A DNA stretch of 64,000 nt, from assembly GCF_011008565.1 (NCBI RefSeq), contig NZ_JAAIWK010000016.1, positions 1-64,000 of the forward strand. The letters are read 5' to 3'. Positions 38,378-47,506 of this stretch are shown here, one piece after another; within the stretch, counting starts at the first letter, position 1, and the number at the start of each line of letters is the position of its first letter. The DNA is from Heyndrickxia ginsengihumi (GTDB lineage Bacteria; Bacillota; Bacilli; Bacillales; Bacillaceae_C). Both the position numbers and the translations under genes were made by a program. Below the pieces are notes generated by a model. That model saw nothing but the letters and a program-made list of their open reading frames with translations. It ran no database searches and was not told the DNA's origin.

Positions 38378-40041
38378 TGATGAAGGTACAACGTAAACGG
38401 CTAGGAGATTTATTGATTGAATCAGGTCTTATTACCTCTGAACAGTTGGAAATGGCGCTTCAGGAAAAAGGGGAGGGTCAAAAATTAGGTGATGTCCTTT
38501 TGCAGCGCGGATATATCACAGAACAGCAGCTTATAGAAGCGTTGGAGTTTCAGCTCGGAATACCGCATGTCAGTCTTTTCCGCTATCCTTTTGACCAAAA
38601 ATTAATGAATCTCGTTCCTAAAGAAGAAGCGAAACGGAATTTACTTATCCCGCTAAAAAAAGAGGGGGATAAGCTATTCGTTGCGATGGCCGATCCAATG
38701 GATTTTTATGCAATTGATGACTTACGGTTATCTACCGGTTTTCACATTGAACCGGTGATTGCCTCAAAAGACGATATTCTTCGGGCAATTGGAAAGTACT
38801 ACGATTTAGATGACAGCATGGAAGAGATGCTGAATGAAATGCTGGCCAATGAGGATGCCCCGGATGATCAAACGGGTGAGGAAGATTCCCCGGTTGTTCA
38901 GCTAGTAAACCAAATATTACAACTTGCAATTCAACAACGAGCCAGTGATATTCATTTAGATCCGCAGGAAACAAAATTAATTGTCCGCTATCGGATCGAC
39001 GGTATATTACGGACCGAGAGAGTTTTGCCGAAACATATGCAAAGCGTCCTAACGGCACGGATTAAAATTATGGCGAATCTTGATATTACTGAGCATCGCG
39101 TCCCACAAGATGGGCGCATCAAAATTGATTTTGATTTTCATCCGGTGGATATTCGCGTTTCCACTTTACCGACGATTTACGGGGAAAAGATCGTTTTACG
39201 TATTCTTGACTTAACGAGTGCCGTGAACGATATTCATAATTTAGGCTTTAACAAGCTAAATTTAAAACGGTTTTCAAAACTAATTGAGCGTCCAAACGGC
39301 ATTATTTTAATTACAGGACCGACTGGTTCTGGAAAATCATCAACTTTATATGCGGCACTTAATCAATTAAATAATGAAAAAGTAAACATCATTACCGTTG
39401 AAGATCCAGTAGAATATCAGCTTGAAGGTGTGAATCAAATTCAAGTGAATCCAGCAATAGGCATGACTTTTGGACAAGGTTTGCGCGCGATTTTACGTCA
39501 AGATCCAAATATTATTATGATTGGTGAAATTAGGGATAAAGAAACAGCTGAGATTGCCGTACGTGCCTCGCTTACTGGACATTTAGTCTTAAGCACGTTA
39601 CATACGAACGATGCTCTAGGAACGATTACACGTTTAATCGATATGGGAGTGGAGCCATTCCTTGTTGCCTCTTCGCTTAGTGGTATCGTATCACAGCGTT
39701 TAGTACGGAAAGTTTGCCGCGATTGTGCAGAAGAACAGCCGCCTAGTCAACGGGAAATCGAAATCTTTGCAAACCGTGGGATGAAAATAGATAAAATCGT
39801 TCGAGGACGCGGCTGCGGCAATTGCAATATGACGGGCTACAAAGGTCGAATTGCGATTCAAGAGTTGCTTACAATCGATGAAAATATTCGGCGTGGGATT
39901 ATGAATGCAGAACCAGGTTCAAAGCTTAAGGAATATGCGATTCTCAATAAAACGATTTTTTTAATTGATGATGGATTATTAAAGGTAAAGCAAGGTTTAA
40001 CAACAACAGAAGAAATTTTACGTGTTGCTTTACCAGAGTAG
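38374..40041 (+). CDS. pilB: Type IV pilus assembly ATPase PilB
   Basis: Motor that powers pilus extension. The 555 residues have an N-terminal MshEN-type domain (about 5-150), then the GspE ATPase with Walker A GPTGSGKS near 315, the Asp box, Walker B MIGEIRD near 383, the HTND His box near 408, and a zinc site of four Cys (CRDC near 448 and CGNC near 481). GGGG precedes the first of three successive Met codons. ComGA-type ATPases lack this full N-terminal domain, supporting PilB. Confidence 0.95.
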   Translation: MMMKVQRKRLGDLLIESGLITSEQLEMALQEKGEGQKLGDVLLQRGYITEQQLIEALEFQLGIPHVSLFRYPFDQKLMNLVPKEEAKRNLLIPLKKEGDKLFVAMADPMDFYAIDDLRLSTGFHIEPVIASKDDILRAIGKYYDLDDSMEEMLNEMLANEDAPDDQTGEEDSPVVQLVNQILQLAIQQRASDIHLDPQETKLIVRYRIDGILRTERVLPKHMQSVLTARIKIMANLDITEHRVPQDGRIKIDFDFHPVDIRVSTLPTIYGEKIVLRILDLTSAVNDIHNLGFNKLNLKRFSKLIERPNGIILITGPTGSGKSSTLYAALNQLNNEKVNIITVEDPVEYQLEGVNQIQVNPAIGMTFGQGLRAILRQDPNIIMIGEIRDKETAEIAVRASLTGHLVLSTLHTNDALGTITRLIDMGVEPFLVASSLSGIVSQRLVRKVCRDCAEEQPPSQREIEIFANRGMKIDKIVRGRGCGNCNMTGYKGRIAIQELLTIDENIRRGIMNAEPGSKLKEYAILNKTIFLIDDGLLKVKQGLTTTEEILRVALPE

Positions 40042-40050
40042 GTGAAAAGA

Positions 40051-41103
40051 TTGAAGGAAAAAATTGAGTATTTATTGCGAGTTTCCTTTGAATTAAAGGC
40101 ATCAGATCTTCATTTAACAGTTGGTGTTCCGCCGATTATGCGCTTGAACGGTCAGTTAAAAAAATATGGGAAAGAACCGTTAACACCGCAATTGACAGAG
40201 GCGATGGCAAAAGCGATTATATCAGAGTCAATGTGGTCGGTCTTTGAAGAACGCGGTGAACTCGATTTTTCTTATGGCATTCCAGGCGTTTCCCGCTTTC
40301 GTATCAATGCATATCGGCAAAGATCATGCATTTCATTAGCAATCAGGATTGTTCCAACAAAAATTCCGACAATAGATGAGCTGCAGTTGCCGGCGATATT
40401 GCATTCGATTGCTGAAAAACCTCAAGGACTCATATTAGTGACAGGACCGACAGGAAGCGGAAAATCGACAACGCTTGCTGCCATGATTGATTATATGAAT
40501 AAAACGGTTCACAAACATATCATCACATTAGAAGATCCGATTGAGTATCTTCATAAACATGGCAATTGCATTATTGACCAGCGAGAAGTTGGCTTCGACA
40601 CGAAAAATTTTGCGAATGGCTTGCGGGCAGCACTACGTCAAGATCCTGATGTCATCTTAGTTGGAGAGATGCGTGATTTAGAAACGATTCATACCGCAAT
40701 TACAGCGGCAGAAACAGGGCATTTAGTATTCGGAACGTTGCATACATCAAGTGCGCCTTCAACGATCGACCGTATTATTGATGTCTTTCCACCTGCCCAG
40801 CAGCCGCAAATTCGTATTCAATTAGCATCCGTGTTAGTAAGTATTATTTCACAACGCTTATTCCCTACTGCTGATCGTAAAGGAAGGCGGGCAGCGACAG
40901 AAATTTTAATAAATAATTCGGCGATTTCTAATTTAATTCGCAATGAAAAAATCCACCAAATTGTGAATGTCCTACAGACGAGTCGTTCACAAGGCATGCA
41001 TACACTCGAAACAAATATTAAAGAATTATTGCAGCAAGGTGTGATTACGCGGGAAGCGGCAGAACCTTATTTACAGGAGATCGTGCAAAATGCCAAGATT
41101 TAA
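40051..41103 (+). CDS. pilT: Type IV pilus retraction ATPase PilT
   Basis: Motor for pilus retraction and twitching. The 350 residues start with the PilT signature ELKASDLHLTVG, then Walker A GPTGSGKS near 131, Walker B LVGEMRDLETI near 205 (the AIRNLIRE-type C-terminal element is replaced by NLIRNEKIHQI), and the HTSSA His box. A GTG at 40042 is also in frame, but AGGTG suits the TTG at 40051. Its presence separates this system from the Com pseudopilus, which has no PilT. Confidence 0.94.
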   Translation: MKEKIEYLLRVSFELKASDLHLTVGVPPIMRLNGQLKKYGKEPLTPQLTEAMAKAIISESMWSVFEERGELDFSYGIPGVSRFRINAYRQRSCISLAIRIVPTKIPTIDELQLPAILHSIAEKPQGLILVTGPTGSGKSTTLAAMIDYMNKTVHKHIITLEDPIEYLHKHGNCIIDQREVGFDTKNFANGLRAALRQDPDVILVGEMRDLETIHTAITAAETGHLVFGTLHTSSAPSTIDRIIDVFPPAQQPQIRIQLASVLVSIISQRLFPTADRKGRRAATEILINNSAISNLIRNEKIHQIVNVLQTSRSQGMHTLETNIKELLQQGVITREAAEPYLQEIVQNAKI

Positions 41104-42295
41104 ATATCAAGGAAGAGATAAATCAGGGAAAAAGAATGGAACAATTACGGCATCGTCAAAACGGGAAGCGCTGATGAAGCTTCGCGAGCAAGGCATTCGC
41201 GTTGCGCAAATGGATGAACTTCCTGAGACATTGATGACAAAAGAAATTACATTTGGCAGTAGAGTTAAATTGCAAGACTTTGTCATTTTCTTGCGTCAAT
41301 TTTCAACGTTATTAAAGGCCGGCGTCACTGTAGTAGATTCGACAAGGATATTGGCGAGTCAAACGAGCAGCAAAACATTGAAAAAGGTGCTGCTAGAGGT
41401 TGAGGAAGATTTGCGGGCTGGGAATGCCCTATCAGCTGTAACGGCTAAGCATAAAAAAATCTTTACACCGATGTTTGTGAATATGGTGCGCGCTGGTGAA
41501 GCCGGGGGAAATTTAGACGACACGTTGGAGAGGCTAGCAACCTATTACGAAAAGCAGCATCGTACACATCAAAAGGTGCGTTCTGCGCTGACGTATCCAG
41601 CTTTCGTTGCCATTATGGCAATCGTCGTAGTCATTTTCTTGCTCGTCAAAATTGTACCAACTTTTGTATCGATGCTCGATAGCTTTAATACAAAACTGCC
41701 GGCGATTACCCGCTTCGTTCTATCGGCAAGTAGTTTTATGCAAACATATTGGTGGCTTGTCGTACTAGTATTTATTGGACTTTATGTCTTGCTGATTATG
41801 GTGCGCAAAAATAAAACGAGCAAATATTATTTAGATTACGTTCTATTAAAAATGCCGATTTTCGGTAAACTTGTGCAAAAATCGATCATCGCGCGCATGA
41901 CAAGGACGTTGAGCTCGCTGTTTTCAAGCTCTGTACCGATCCTACAGGCGTTATCAATCGTAGAAAAAATCGTAGAAAATGAGATTATGGCAAAGGTCAT
42001 TCGCGAATCGCGTGATGCTTTAGAGCGCGGGCAATCGATGACAGAGCCGATGCGGCGCCATTGGGTGTTCCCGCCGCTCGTTACACAAATGATTGCGATC
42101 GGTGAAGAAACAGGTGCTTTAGATGGCATGCTTGCAAAAGTTGCCGATTTCTATGAGGCTGAAGTGGAAGCAGCGACAGATCAGCTGAAATCTTTGATAG
42201 AGCCTTTTCTAATCGTCTTTTTGGCAGGAATAGTCGGAACAATTGTAGCAAGTATAATGGTGCCAATGTTCGATATTTATAATAATGTGCAATAA
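41090..42295 (+). CDS. pilC: Type IV pilus inner-membrane platform protein PilC
   Basis: Membrane platform on which PilB/PilT act. The 401 residues contain two GspF-type cytoplasmic domains (about 65-190 and 270-395) with three membrane helices (near 168-190, 220-240 and 370-395). Overlaps pilT by 14 bp; AGGAG precedes the ATG. Last gene before a spacer with its own promoter-like sequence for pilA. Confidence 0.95.
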   Translation: MPRFKYQGRDKSGKKNGTITASSKREALMKLREQGIRVAQMDELPETLMTKEITFGSRVKLQDFVIFLRQFSTLLKAGVTVVDSTRILASQTSSKTLKKVLLEVEEDLRAGNALSAVTAKHKKIFTPMFVNMVRAGEAGGNLDDTLERLATYYEKQHRTHQKVRSALTYPAFVAIMAIVVVIFLLVKIVPTFVSMLDSFNTKLPAITRFVLSASSFMQTYWWLVVLVFIGLYVLLIMVRKNKTSKYYLDYVLLKMPIFGKLVQKSIIARMTRTLSSLFSSSVPILQALSIVEKIVENEIMAKVIRESRDALERGQSMTEPMRRHWVFPPLVTQMIAIGEETGALDGMLAKVADFYEAEVEAATDQLKSLIEPFLIVFLAGIVGTIVASIMVPMFDIYNNVQ

Positions 42296-42335
42296 TTGTC
42301 AAAAAAAACACTATTTTTATAGATTGGATATGTAG

Positions 42336-42341
42336 TATAAT
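42336..42341 (+). promoter_or_regulatory. Possible separate promoter of pilA
   Basis: A perfect TATAAT 38 nt before the pilA start, with a weak -35. A private promoter would fit the need for far more major pilin than machinery. Confidence 0.4.
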
Positions 42342-42378
42342 GTAGTCTGATTGTACTATTACTTAAGGAGGAGAAAGA

Positions 42379-42840
42379 ATGTTAAGAAAGAAGCGTAAAC
42401 TATTAAAAAGTGAAAAAGGATTTACACTCATTGAATTGCTTGCTGTTATCGTTATTTTAGCGATTATCGCAGCAATCGCAATTCCGGCAATTGGAAATAT
42501 TATAAAAAATTCTCGGATTGATGCAATTAAATCAGATGCGACTCAAGTGTTGGAAGCTGCTAAGTTATATGAGGCTAGCAATAACGATGCAGGTTCAGCA
42601 ACGAATAATACTACAACTTTGGACAAGGATAAATTAAGCTCATATTTAGATGATAACGATGTGAGTAAACTTCAAGATGGTTATTCGGTTACTGTGACAG
42701 AAGATTCTACTTCTCACAAACTAACTTATAAAATTACTGCTACAGGTAAGGATGGTAGTGTAACAGTGAACTTTAAGGATGCTACTTTAAACGATATTAA
42801 CAGCGCTAAAAAAGGTGCTACAGATATTCCAGCTCAGTAA
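42379..42840 (+). CDS. pilA: Major type IV pilin PilA
   Basis: Subunit of the pilus fibre. The 153-residue prepilin has a basic leader ending in EKG, then FTLIELLAVIVILAI with Glu5, and the long alpha1 helix, followed by a compact beta domain. No cysteine is present, unlike many Gram-negative pilins. A strong TTAAGGAGGAG ribosome site supports high expression. Cleaved and methylated by the PilD encoded just downstream. Confidence 0.93.
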   Translation: MLRKKRKLLKSEKGFTLIELLAVIVILAIIAAIAIPAIGNIIKNSRIDAIKSDATQVLEAAKLYEASNNDAGSATNNTTTLDKDKLSSYLDDNDVSKLQDGYSVTVTEDSTSHKLTYKITATGKDGSVTVNFKDATLNDINSAKKGATDIPAQ

Positions 42841-42889
42841 TTTTTAAATTTATATAGAACAATTTTATTATTAAAAGGAAGTATGCCAT

Positions 42890-43660
42890 TTGGACATCTT
42901 TCACAATCTTTATTTGATTTTGATTGCTATTTACGGACTGATCCTCGGTTCTTTCTATAATGTTGTTGGGCTTAGGGTTCCGGCAGGGGAGTCGATTGTT
43001 TCTCCCCGCTCGGCATGTCCAAAATGCCATCATACATTAACAGCAGCGGAGCTGATCCCTGTTGTTTCTTTTATGCTGCAACGGGGAAAATGCCGCAGCT
43101 GCGGGGCCAAAATATCTCCGCTATATCCAGCATTCGAACTGTTGACAGCTTTTCTTTTTACAATTTCACCTCTCTTGCTAGGTTGGTCCAAAGAATTAAT
43201 CGTTGCGTGGACGCTTATTTCTCTATGCATGATTATTTTTGTATCAGATATGACCTATATGATCATTCCAGATAAGGTTTTACTCGTCTTTTTACCATTA
43301 TTTATCATTGAAAGAATATGGGTACCCGCTTCGCCAATATTTGATCCGCTTTTCGGTGCGCTTGCAGGTTTTGCCGTTCTATATGGTATTGCGTGGATTA
43401 CAAATGGCGGTATGGGGGGCGGCGATATTAAACTTTTTGCCGTTCTAGGTATTCCGCTTGGCTGGAAGCTTGTACTGCTTGCTTTTTTGCTTGCTACTTT
43501 TTTCGGCGCGGCATTTGGCGCAATCGGAATGATGATCGGAAAGGTGAAAAAAGGTGTGCCTTTTCCTTTTGGACCATACATTGTATTAGGAACGCTTATT
43601 GCCTATTATTTTGGATATGATTTGTTGCATTGGTATATTTCTATTTTAAAAGGATTTTAA
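42890..43660 (+). CDS. pilD: Prepilin peptidase PilD (ComC equivalent)
   Basis: Membrane aspartic protease that removes the pilin leader and methylates the new N-terminus. The 256 residues carry the cysteine pairs CPKC and CRSC (about 43-46 and 68-71) and the two catalytic aspartates, one in VSDMTYMIIPD and one in GGGDIKL (GxGD motif). Several membrane helices. TTG start with AAGGAAG upstream. At the place where B. subtilis has comC, so it may also serve the competence pseudopilins. Confidence 0.95.
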   Translation: MDIFHNLYLILIAIYGLILGSFYNVVGLRVPAGESIVSPRSACPKCHHTLTAAELIPVVSFMLQRGKCRSCGAKISPLYPAFELLTAFLFTISPLLLGWSKELIVAWTLISLCMIIFVSDMTYMIIPDKVLLVFLPLFIIERIWVPASPIFDPLFGALAGFAVLYGIAWITNGGMGGGDIKLFAVLGIPLGWKLVLLAFLLATFFGAAFGAIGMMIGKVKKGVPFPFGPYIVLGTLIAYYFGYDLLHWYISILKGF

Positions 43661-43677
43661 TTTAAGGGGTTTTCTCT

Positions 43678-44670
43678 ATGACTCTTTCGTTTTTTCCAAC
43701 TTCAAAGAAAATCGGTAATATCATTATGAAAGACCATGTTATTCGCTATCTTGAGTTAAAGCAAACAGAACCACCAATCATTCAAAAATGCGGGGAGCGC
43801 TATCTTCCAGAAGGAATTATTCGTGATGGGAGAATAATCGATATCGAAACATTATCTATGATTGTTGAAGAATGTATGGGTGATTGGGGCTTGAAAGGGA
43901 AGCGCCTAGTCCGATTTACAATTCCAGACAATTTTGTAGTGGTGCGTAAAATTTCGATTCCAACCGAGGTGGAAAGCGATGAAATCGAAGGGTATATTTA
44001 TTTAGAAATCGGTTCATCCATTCATTTGCCTTTCGAGGATCCAGTTTTTGATTATGTTGAATTGCCTTCAGAAACTACTGAAAAGGAAATTCTCCTATTT
44101 GCTGCACCTAAAGACATCGTATTAGATTACGTGGAATTTTTTAAAGAGATGAAATTAAATCCAGCTGCGGCTGATATATCTCCATTATGTTTATATCGTT
44201 CGTTTTTTTACTTAAATCACGTTAATCCACAGGATCATCATTTATTGCTGCAATTTGATTTAACGATGATCAATGCAGCTATTATTTACCAGCATCGACC
44301 TGTTTTTATTCGAGAAGTAGAGATGGATATTCCTTTTTCAAAATGGGAAGAGGAGATAAATTCGCAAGGTGAAAAAAACTTTAAATGGCCAACGGAAGAA
44401 CCACCGATTTCATTTGATTTTATATTGAAAGAGTTGGAAAGGGTAATGAGCTACTACCGATTTTCAATGAACCAAGGCAAAGCAGGCGTAACGAAAATTC
44501 TTCTAAACGGTGATCATCCGTTATTAGAAGAGATTGAGAAAACGCTCACCGAACAATTTGATCTCCCTGTCATCACGATTCAGTCGCAGCAAAACTCACG
44601 GCTAGCTTATCCAACATTTCATGCTCGCTTTGCTCCTGTTTTAGGGCTTGCATTGAAAGAGGTGAAATAA
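43678..44670 (+). CDS. pilM: Type IV pilus assembly protein PilM
   Basis: Cytoplasmic actin-like ATPase fold protein that binds the PilN tail. The 330 residues show the PilM pattern: an N-terminal segment like IGNIIMKDHVIRYLELK, the IPTEVESDEIEGYIYLEI segment near 95-112, and a C-terminal half with the second actin-like lobe. Followed directly by pilN, with no gap. Confidence 0.9.
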   Translation: MTLSFFPTSKKIGNIIMKDHVIRYLELKQTEPPIIQKCGERYLPEGIIRDGRIIDIETLSMIVEECMGDWGLKGKRLVRFTIPDNFVVVRKISIPTEVESDEIEGYIYLEIGSSIHLPFEDPVFDYVELPSETTEKEILLFAAPKDIVLDYVEFFKEMKLNPAAADISPLCLYRSFFYLNHVNPQDHHLLLQFDLTMINAAIIYQHRPVFIREVEMDIPFSKWEEEINSQGEKNFKWPTEEPPISFDFILKELERVMSYYRFSMNQGKAGVTKILLNGDHPLLEEIEKTLTEQFDLPVITIQSQQNSRLAYPTFHARFAPVLGLALKEVK

Positions 44671-45477
44671 ATGCTAGTAGAGATTAATCTGTTACCAAAA
44701 AAAGAACCTAAAAATATCGCCCTTCTTTTTTGGGGCGGAATAATATTTGTAGTAATCATCGTATTTGTTATGTTCTTTTTCTTCACCCTGCAAGATTCTA
44801 AGCAGCAATTAACTCATATCGATCAAAAGATTAAGCATGTACAGGCATTGCAAGCAACCGAGCAAGCAAAGAAAAATAGCGACAATACTTATCAAGATTC
44901 ACAAAAATTACAATCTGTCGTTGATTGGGCGAATCAATATCCAATTAAAACGGTGCCAATCTTGCAGAAGCTAACAAACTTACTTCCAAAATATGGGTAT
45001 ATGCAATCATTCTCTTATACAGACAAAGCAGTGTCGGTTGTTGTTCAATTTGATACAAATGAAGAAACAGCTTATTATTTGAAACGTCTTGTTGATAGTA
45101 AGTATTTTAATAATGTAACGCTTGTAAGTGTAAAAACAGCGAGTATTCAAGTTGGGAATGACCAAACAACAACAAATAATGCTAACACAGCGAATCAAGC
45201 AAATGCAGAAGATAGCTCCAATACAACGAGTGATTCAGAAATGAGCAAACAAGCGGATGAGGCAAAGCAAACAGATACGACAAATCAAACAAGTACTGAA
45301 AATAATGAAGACGTTACAGATACATCGGGTACAGTGAGTGCTTCGAAAACAGCCGATACGACAGATTCAGGAGATGAAAGCGGGGATTCTAGCGATCTGT
45401 TACGTTATACGGCTACTTATACATTACAGTTAAATCAATCTACACTAAAAGAATTGTCGAAGGAGGAGAAAAAATGA
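44671..45477 (+). CDS. pilN: Type IV pilus assembly protein PilN
   Basis: A 268-residue bitopic protein. The cytoplasmic N-terminus begins LVEINLLPKKEPK, the conserved PilM-binding motif. One membrane helix (about 18-40), a coiled coil and a globular domain follow, then a long Thr/Asn/Ser/Asp-rich insert (about 165-245) before the last beta strand, unusual compared with Gram-negative PilN. Starts immediately after the pilM stop and overlaps pilO by 4 bp. Confidence 0.9.
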   Translation: MLVEINLLPKKEPKNIALLFWGGIIFVVIIVFVMFFFFTLQDSKQQLTHIDQKIKHVQALQATEQAKKNSDNTYQDSQKLQSVVDWANQYPIKTVPILQKLTNLLPKYGYMQSFSYTDKAVSVVVQFDTNEETAYYLKRLVDSKYFNNVTLVSVKTASIQVGNDQTTTNNANTANQANAEDSSNTTSDSEMSKQADEAKQTDTTNQTSTENNEDVTDTSGTVSASKTADTTDSGDESGDSSDLLRYTATYTLQLNQSTLKELSKEEKK

Positions 45478-46226
45478 GCCTCCGATTAAATAAGAAACAG
45501 CTGATCGTCTTTATTATTCTTTTATGTATTTGTGCTATTGGTTTTGCCTTAGCCTATTACCTCTTATTAAAGCCGATGCAAGCGGACATTGCAGGAAAAA
45601 AGGAAAGTTTAAAAACAGAAGAAGTACTGTTGAGCTCTTTACAGTCTTCGCAAAATAAGCATTCTGATTTACAAATCGGGAACATTGTACAGTTGCTGAA
45701 AAAAGTCCCGACAGAGCCTCTAACTGAACAGTTTTTGCTCGATTTTCAAAAGGCTGAGGCATTATCAAATAGTTCTATTTCTGATGTAGAATATCAAGAT
45801 GAAAATAAAGCGGACAATCAGACTTCTACTAATAGTTCCAATAATACGGATAGTACCAAATCGGAACAGCAATCATCAAATTCAACTGCAAGTAATAATC
45901 AAGAAAGCTTTCCTGCTGGTGTAAATACAGTCACTTATACGTTGACTGTCCAGTCCCCAACATATGAAGATATGAAAACTTTCTTAACAACAATCGAGAA
46001 CCTATCGAGGATTACGATGATCGATGCCATAGAGTTTGATGTTTCTAATGAGTCAGGAACTGATTCGACGAATTCAACGGATACTGCTTTGAAATATACA
46101 GTGACCGTTTCATCTTTCTATTATCCAGAGCTAAAGAATTTTACAGCTAGCTTGCCAAAAATTGATGTTCCATCGCCTAGCAATAAAACAAACCCGCTCT
46201 CAAGTGAAAATAGTGATAGCCAATGA
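45474..46226 (+). CDS. pilO: Type IV pilus assembly protein PilO
   Basis: A 250-residue bitopic protein with a short N-terminus, one membrane helix (about 8-28), a coiled coil and a ferredoxin-like globular domain. A Ser/Asn/Thr-rich loop (about 108-145) interrupts it, like that in PilN. Partner of PilN in the platform. No PilP or PilQ follows, as expected without an outer membrane. Closed by a strong terminator. Confidence 0.87.
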   Translation: MSLRLNKKQLIVFIILLCICAIGFALAYYLLLKPMQADIAGKKESLKTEEVLLSSLQSSQNKHSDLQIGNIVQLLKKVPTEPLTEQFLLDFQKAEALSNSSISDVEYQDENKADNQTSTNSSNNTDSTKSEQQSSNSTASNNQESFPAGVNTVTYTLTVQSPTYEDMKTFLTTIENLSRITMIDAIEFDVSNESGTDSTNSTDTALKYTVTVSSFYYPELKNFTASLPKIDVPSPSNKTNPLSSENSDSQ

Positions 46227-46257
46227 ACAAGTCAAAAAAAATGACGAAATTCTTTCT

Positions 46258-46290
46258 GAACAAGACGACAAAAGTCTTGTTCTTTTTTTT
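46258..46290 (+). terminator. Terminator of the pilus cluster
   Basis: GAACAAGAC (46258-46266) pairs with GTCTTGTTC, then TTTTTTTT. Confidence 0.93.
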
Positions 46291-46341
46291 CTAAATTATG
46301 TTAGGATATAACAAATTGCGAGGGCAAAAGAGGTGGGGAAA

Positions 46342-47331
46342 GTGGACAAGCAAGATGGACAATCAACAATTAAAGTGAAAATAAATGGAGAAGAACCGAA
46401 AAGCCAACAAGAGGTAGCTGTTCATGATTGGGAAATTGTAGATCAGGAAGTTGCAGCAGCTGCTGATGAGAAACAGGATGATGAATCCTTTGATTGGGTT
46501 TTACCAGAAATCGACGAAATCGAAGTAAAAGAATTTAAGCCAAATTACTATGCGCCAGTTACTGAAAAGAAGAAATTTCAGTTTCAATTTAAGAGGCCTT
46601 CAAAAGGCTACGGATTGACAGTTGTGATTTCAGCAATTATCGCCATTTTCGTAGGGGTCTTTTTCGGTTTTAGTATATTAAAGTTTATTGTGAGTGAGGA
46701 AGATCATTTATCAAGCAGGGCAACGGGTGCGGCATCAGGAACTTCATCAGTTGCGAGCAATGCGGCTGCCTCCTTACCTTCATTAAAATTTGGCGTTGTG
46801 CAAGCAGGTGTTTTTAATAGTAAGGATACTGCACAGACAGTACTTGATCAGCTTGATCAGAAAAACCTTCCATCTGCACTCGTTCCTTTAGATGGACAGG
46901 ACTATATTTTTATCGGTATTACAAGCAATACAACTGATGCAAGTGCATTAGCCGCAAAATATAAGAAAAAAAATGTTGATGTATACGTGAAAGAATTGAC
47001 ACTTTCTAGCAGTCAGCTTCAAAATCTTACGAAAGATGAACAAACTTTTACGACCTTGACCACATCTTTATTTCAATCACTTTCTTCTGAAGTTTCTAAT
47101 GGAATCCTAACAGGACAAATATCATCCACCAATATGAAATCCATTGAAGCAAATGTAAAAAAATTGAATGCACTCGTTCAAATTAAGCAAACAAAATTAG
47201 TAAATTTAAAAAAAGATCAGCTAAGCTGCTACCAATCACTTCTTAATTTCCAAAAAAATAAACAAACATCCGATTTGGTGAAAGCAGAACAATCGATGCT
47301 TTCCTATATTCAAACGTATAGCAGTAAGTAA
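46342..47331 (+). CDS. spoIIB: Stage II sporulation protein SpoIIB
   Basis: Sporulation protein that localises at the septum and speeds engulfment by guiding SpoIIDMP. The 329 residues begin with a cytoplasmic acidic part containing STIKVKINGEE (as in B. subtilis), then a membrane helix (about 88-110) and an extracellular SPOR domain (about 147-220, starting FGVVQAGVF). Start uncertain between GTG at 46333 and 46342; AGGTGGGG favours the second. In the conserved position before maf. Confidence 0.87.
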   Translation: MDKQDGQSTIKVKINGEEPKSQQEVAVHDWEIVDQEVAAAADEKQDDESFDWVLPEIDEIEVKEFKPNYYAPVTEKKKFQFQFKRPSKGYGLTVVISAIIAIFVGVFFGFSILKFIVSEEDHLSSRATGAASGTSSVASNAAASLPSLKFGVVQAGVFNSKDTAQTVLDQLDQKNLPSALVPLDGQDYIFIGITSNTTDASALAAKYKKKNVDVYVKELTLSSSQLQNLTKDEQTFTTLTTSLFQSLSSEVSNGILTGQISSTNMKSIEANVKKLNALVQIKQTKLVNLKKDQLSCYQSLLNFQKNKQTSDLVKAEQSMLSYIQTYSSK

Positions 47332-47338
47332 ATATGGT

Positions 47339-47388
47339 AAAAAGCTTCTCCTTCTTAAAGAAATTATATAGGAAGGAGAAGCTTTTTA
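47339..47388 (+). terminator. Terminator of spoIIB
   Basis: A perfect 16-bp stem, AAAAAGCTTCTCCTTC (47339-47354) with its complement at 47372-47387. Confidence 0.93.
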
Positions 47389-47506
47389 ATGAATACTTTC
47401 TTGTACAAAATTTGCTTCCATTCATGTCGAACTTTCATTGTTTAATCCGTTTTCTTTTGGTAATATACAAATGTATCCCCTTTAAAAATGGAAAGGAAGA
47501 TGTCGA

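Noticed and set aside
31961-46226. ComG competence pseudopilus operon
   Set aside because: PilT, PilM, PilN, PilO and a full MshEN-type PilB are present, which ComG operons lack.
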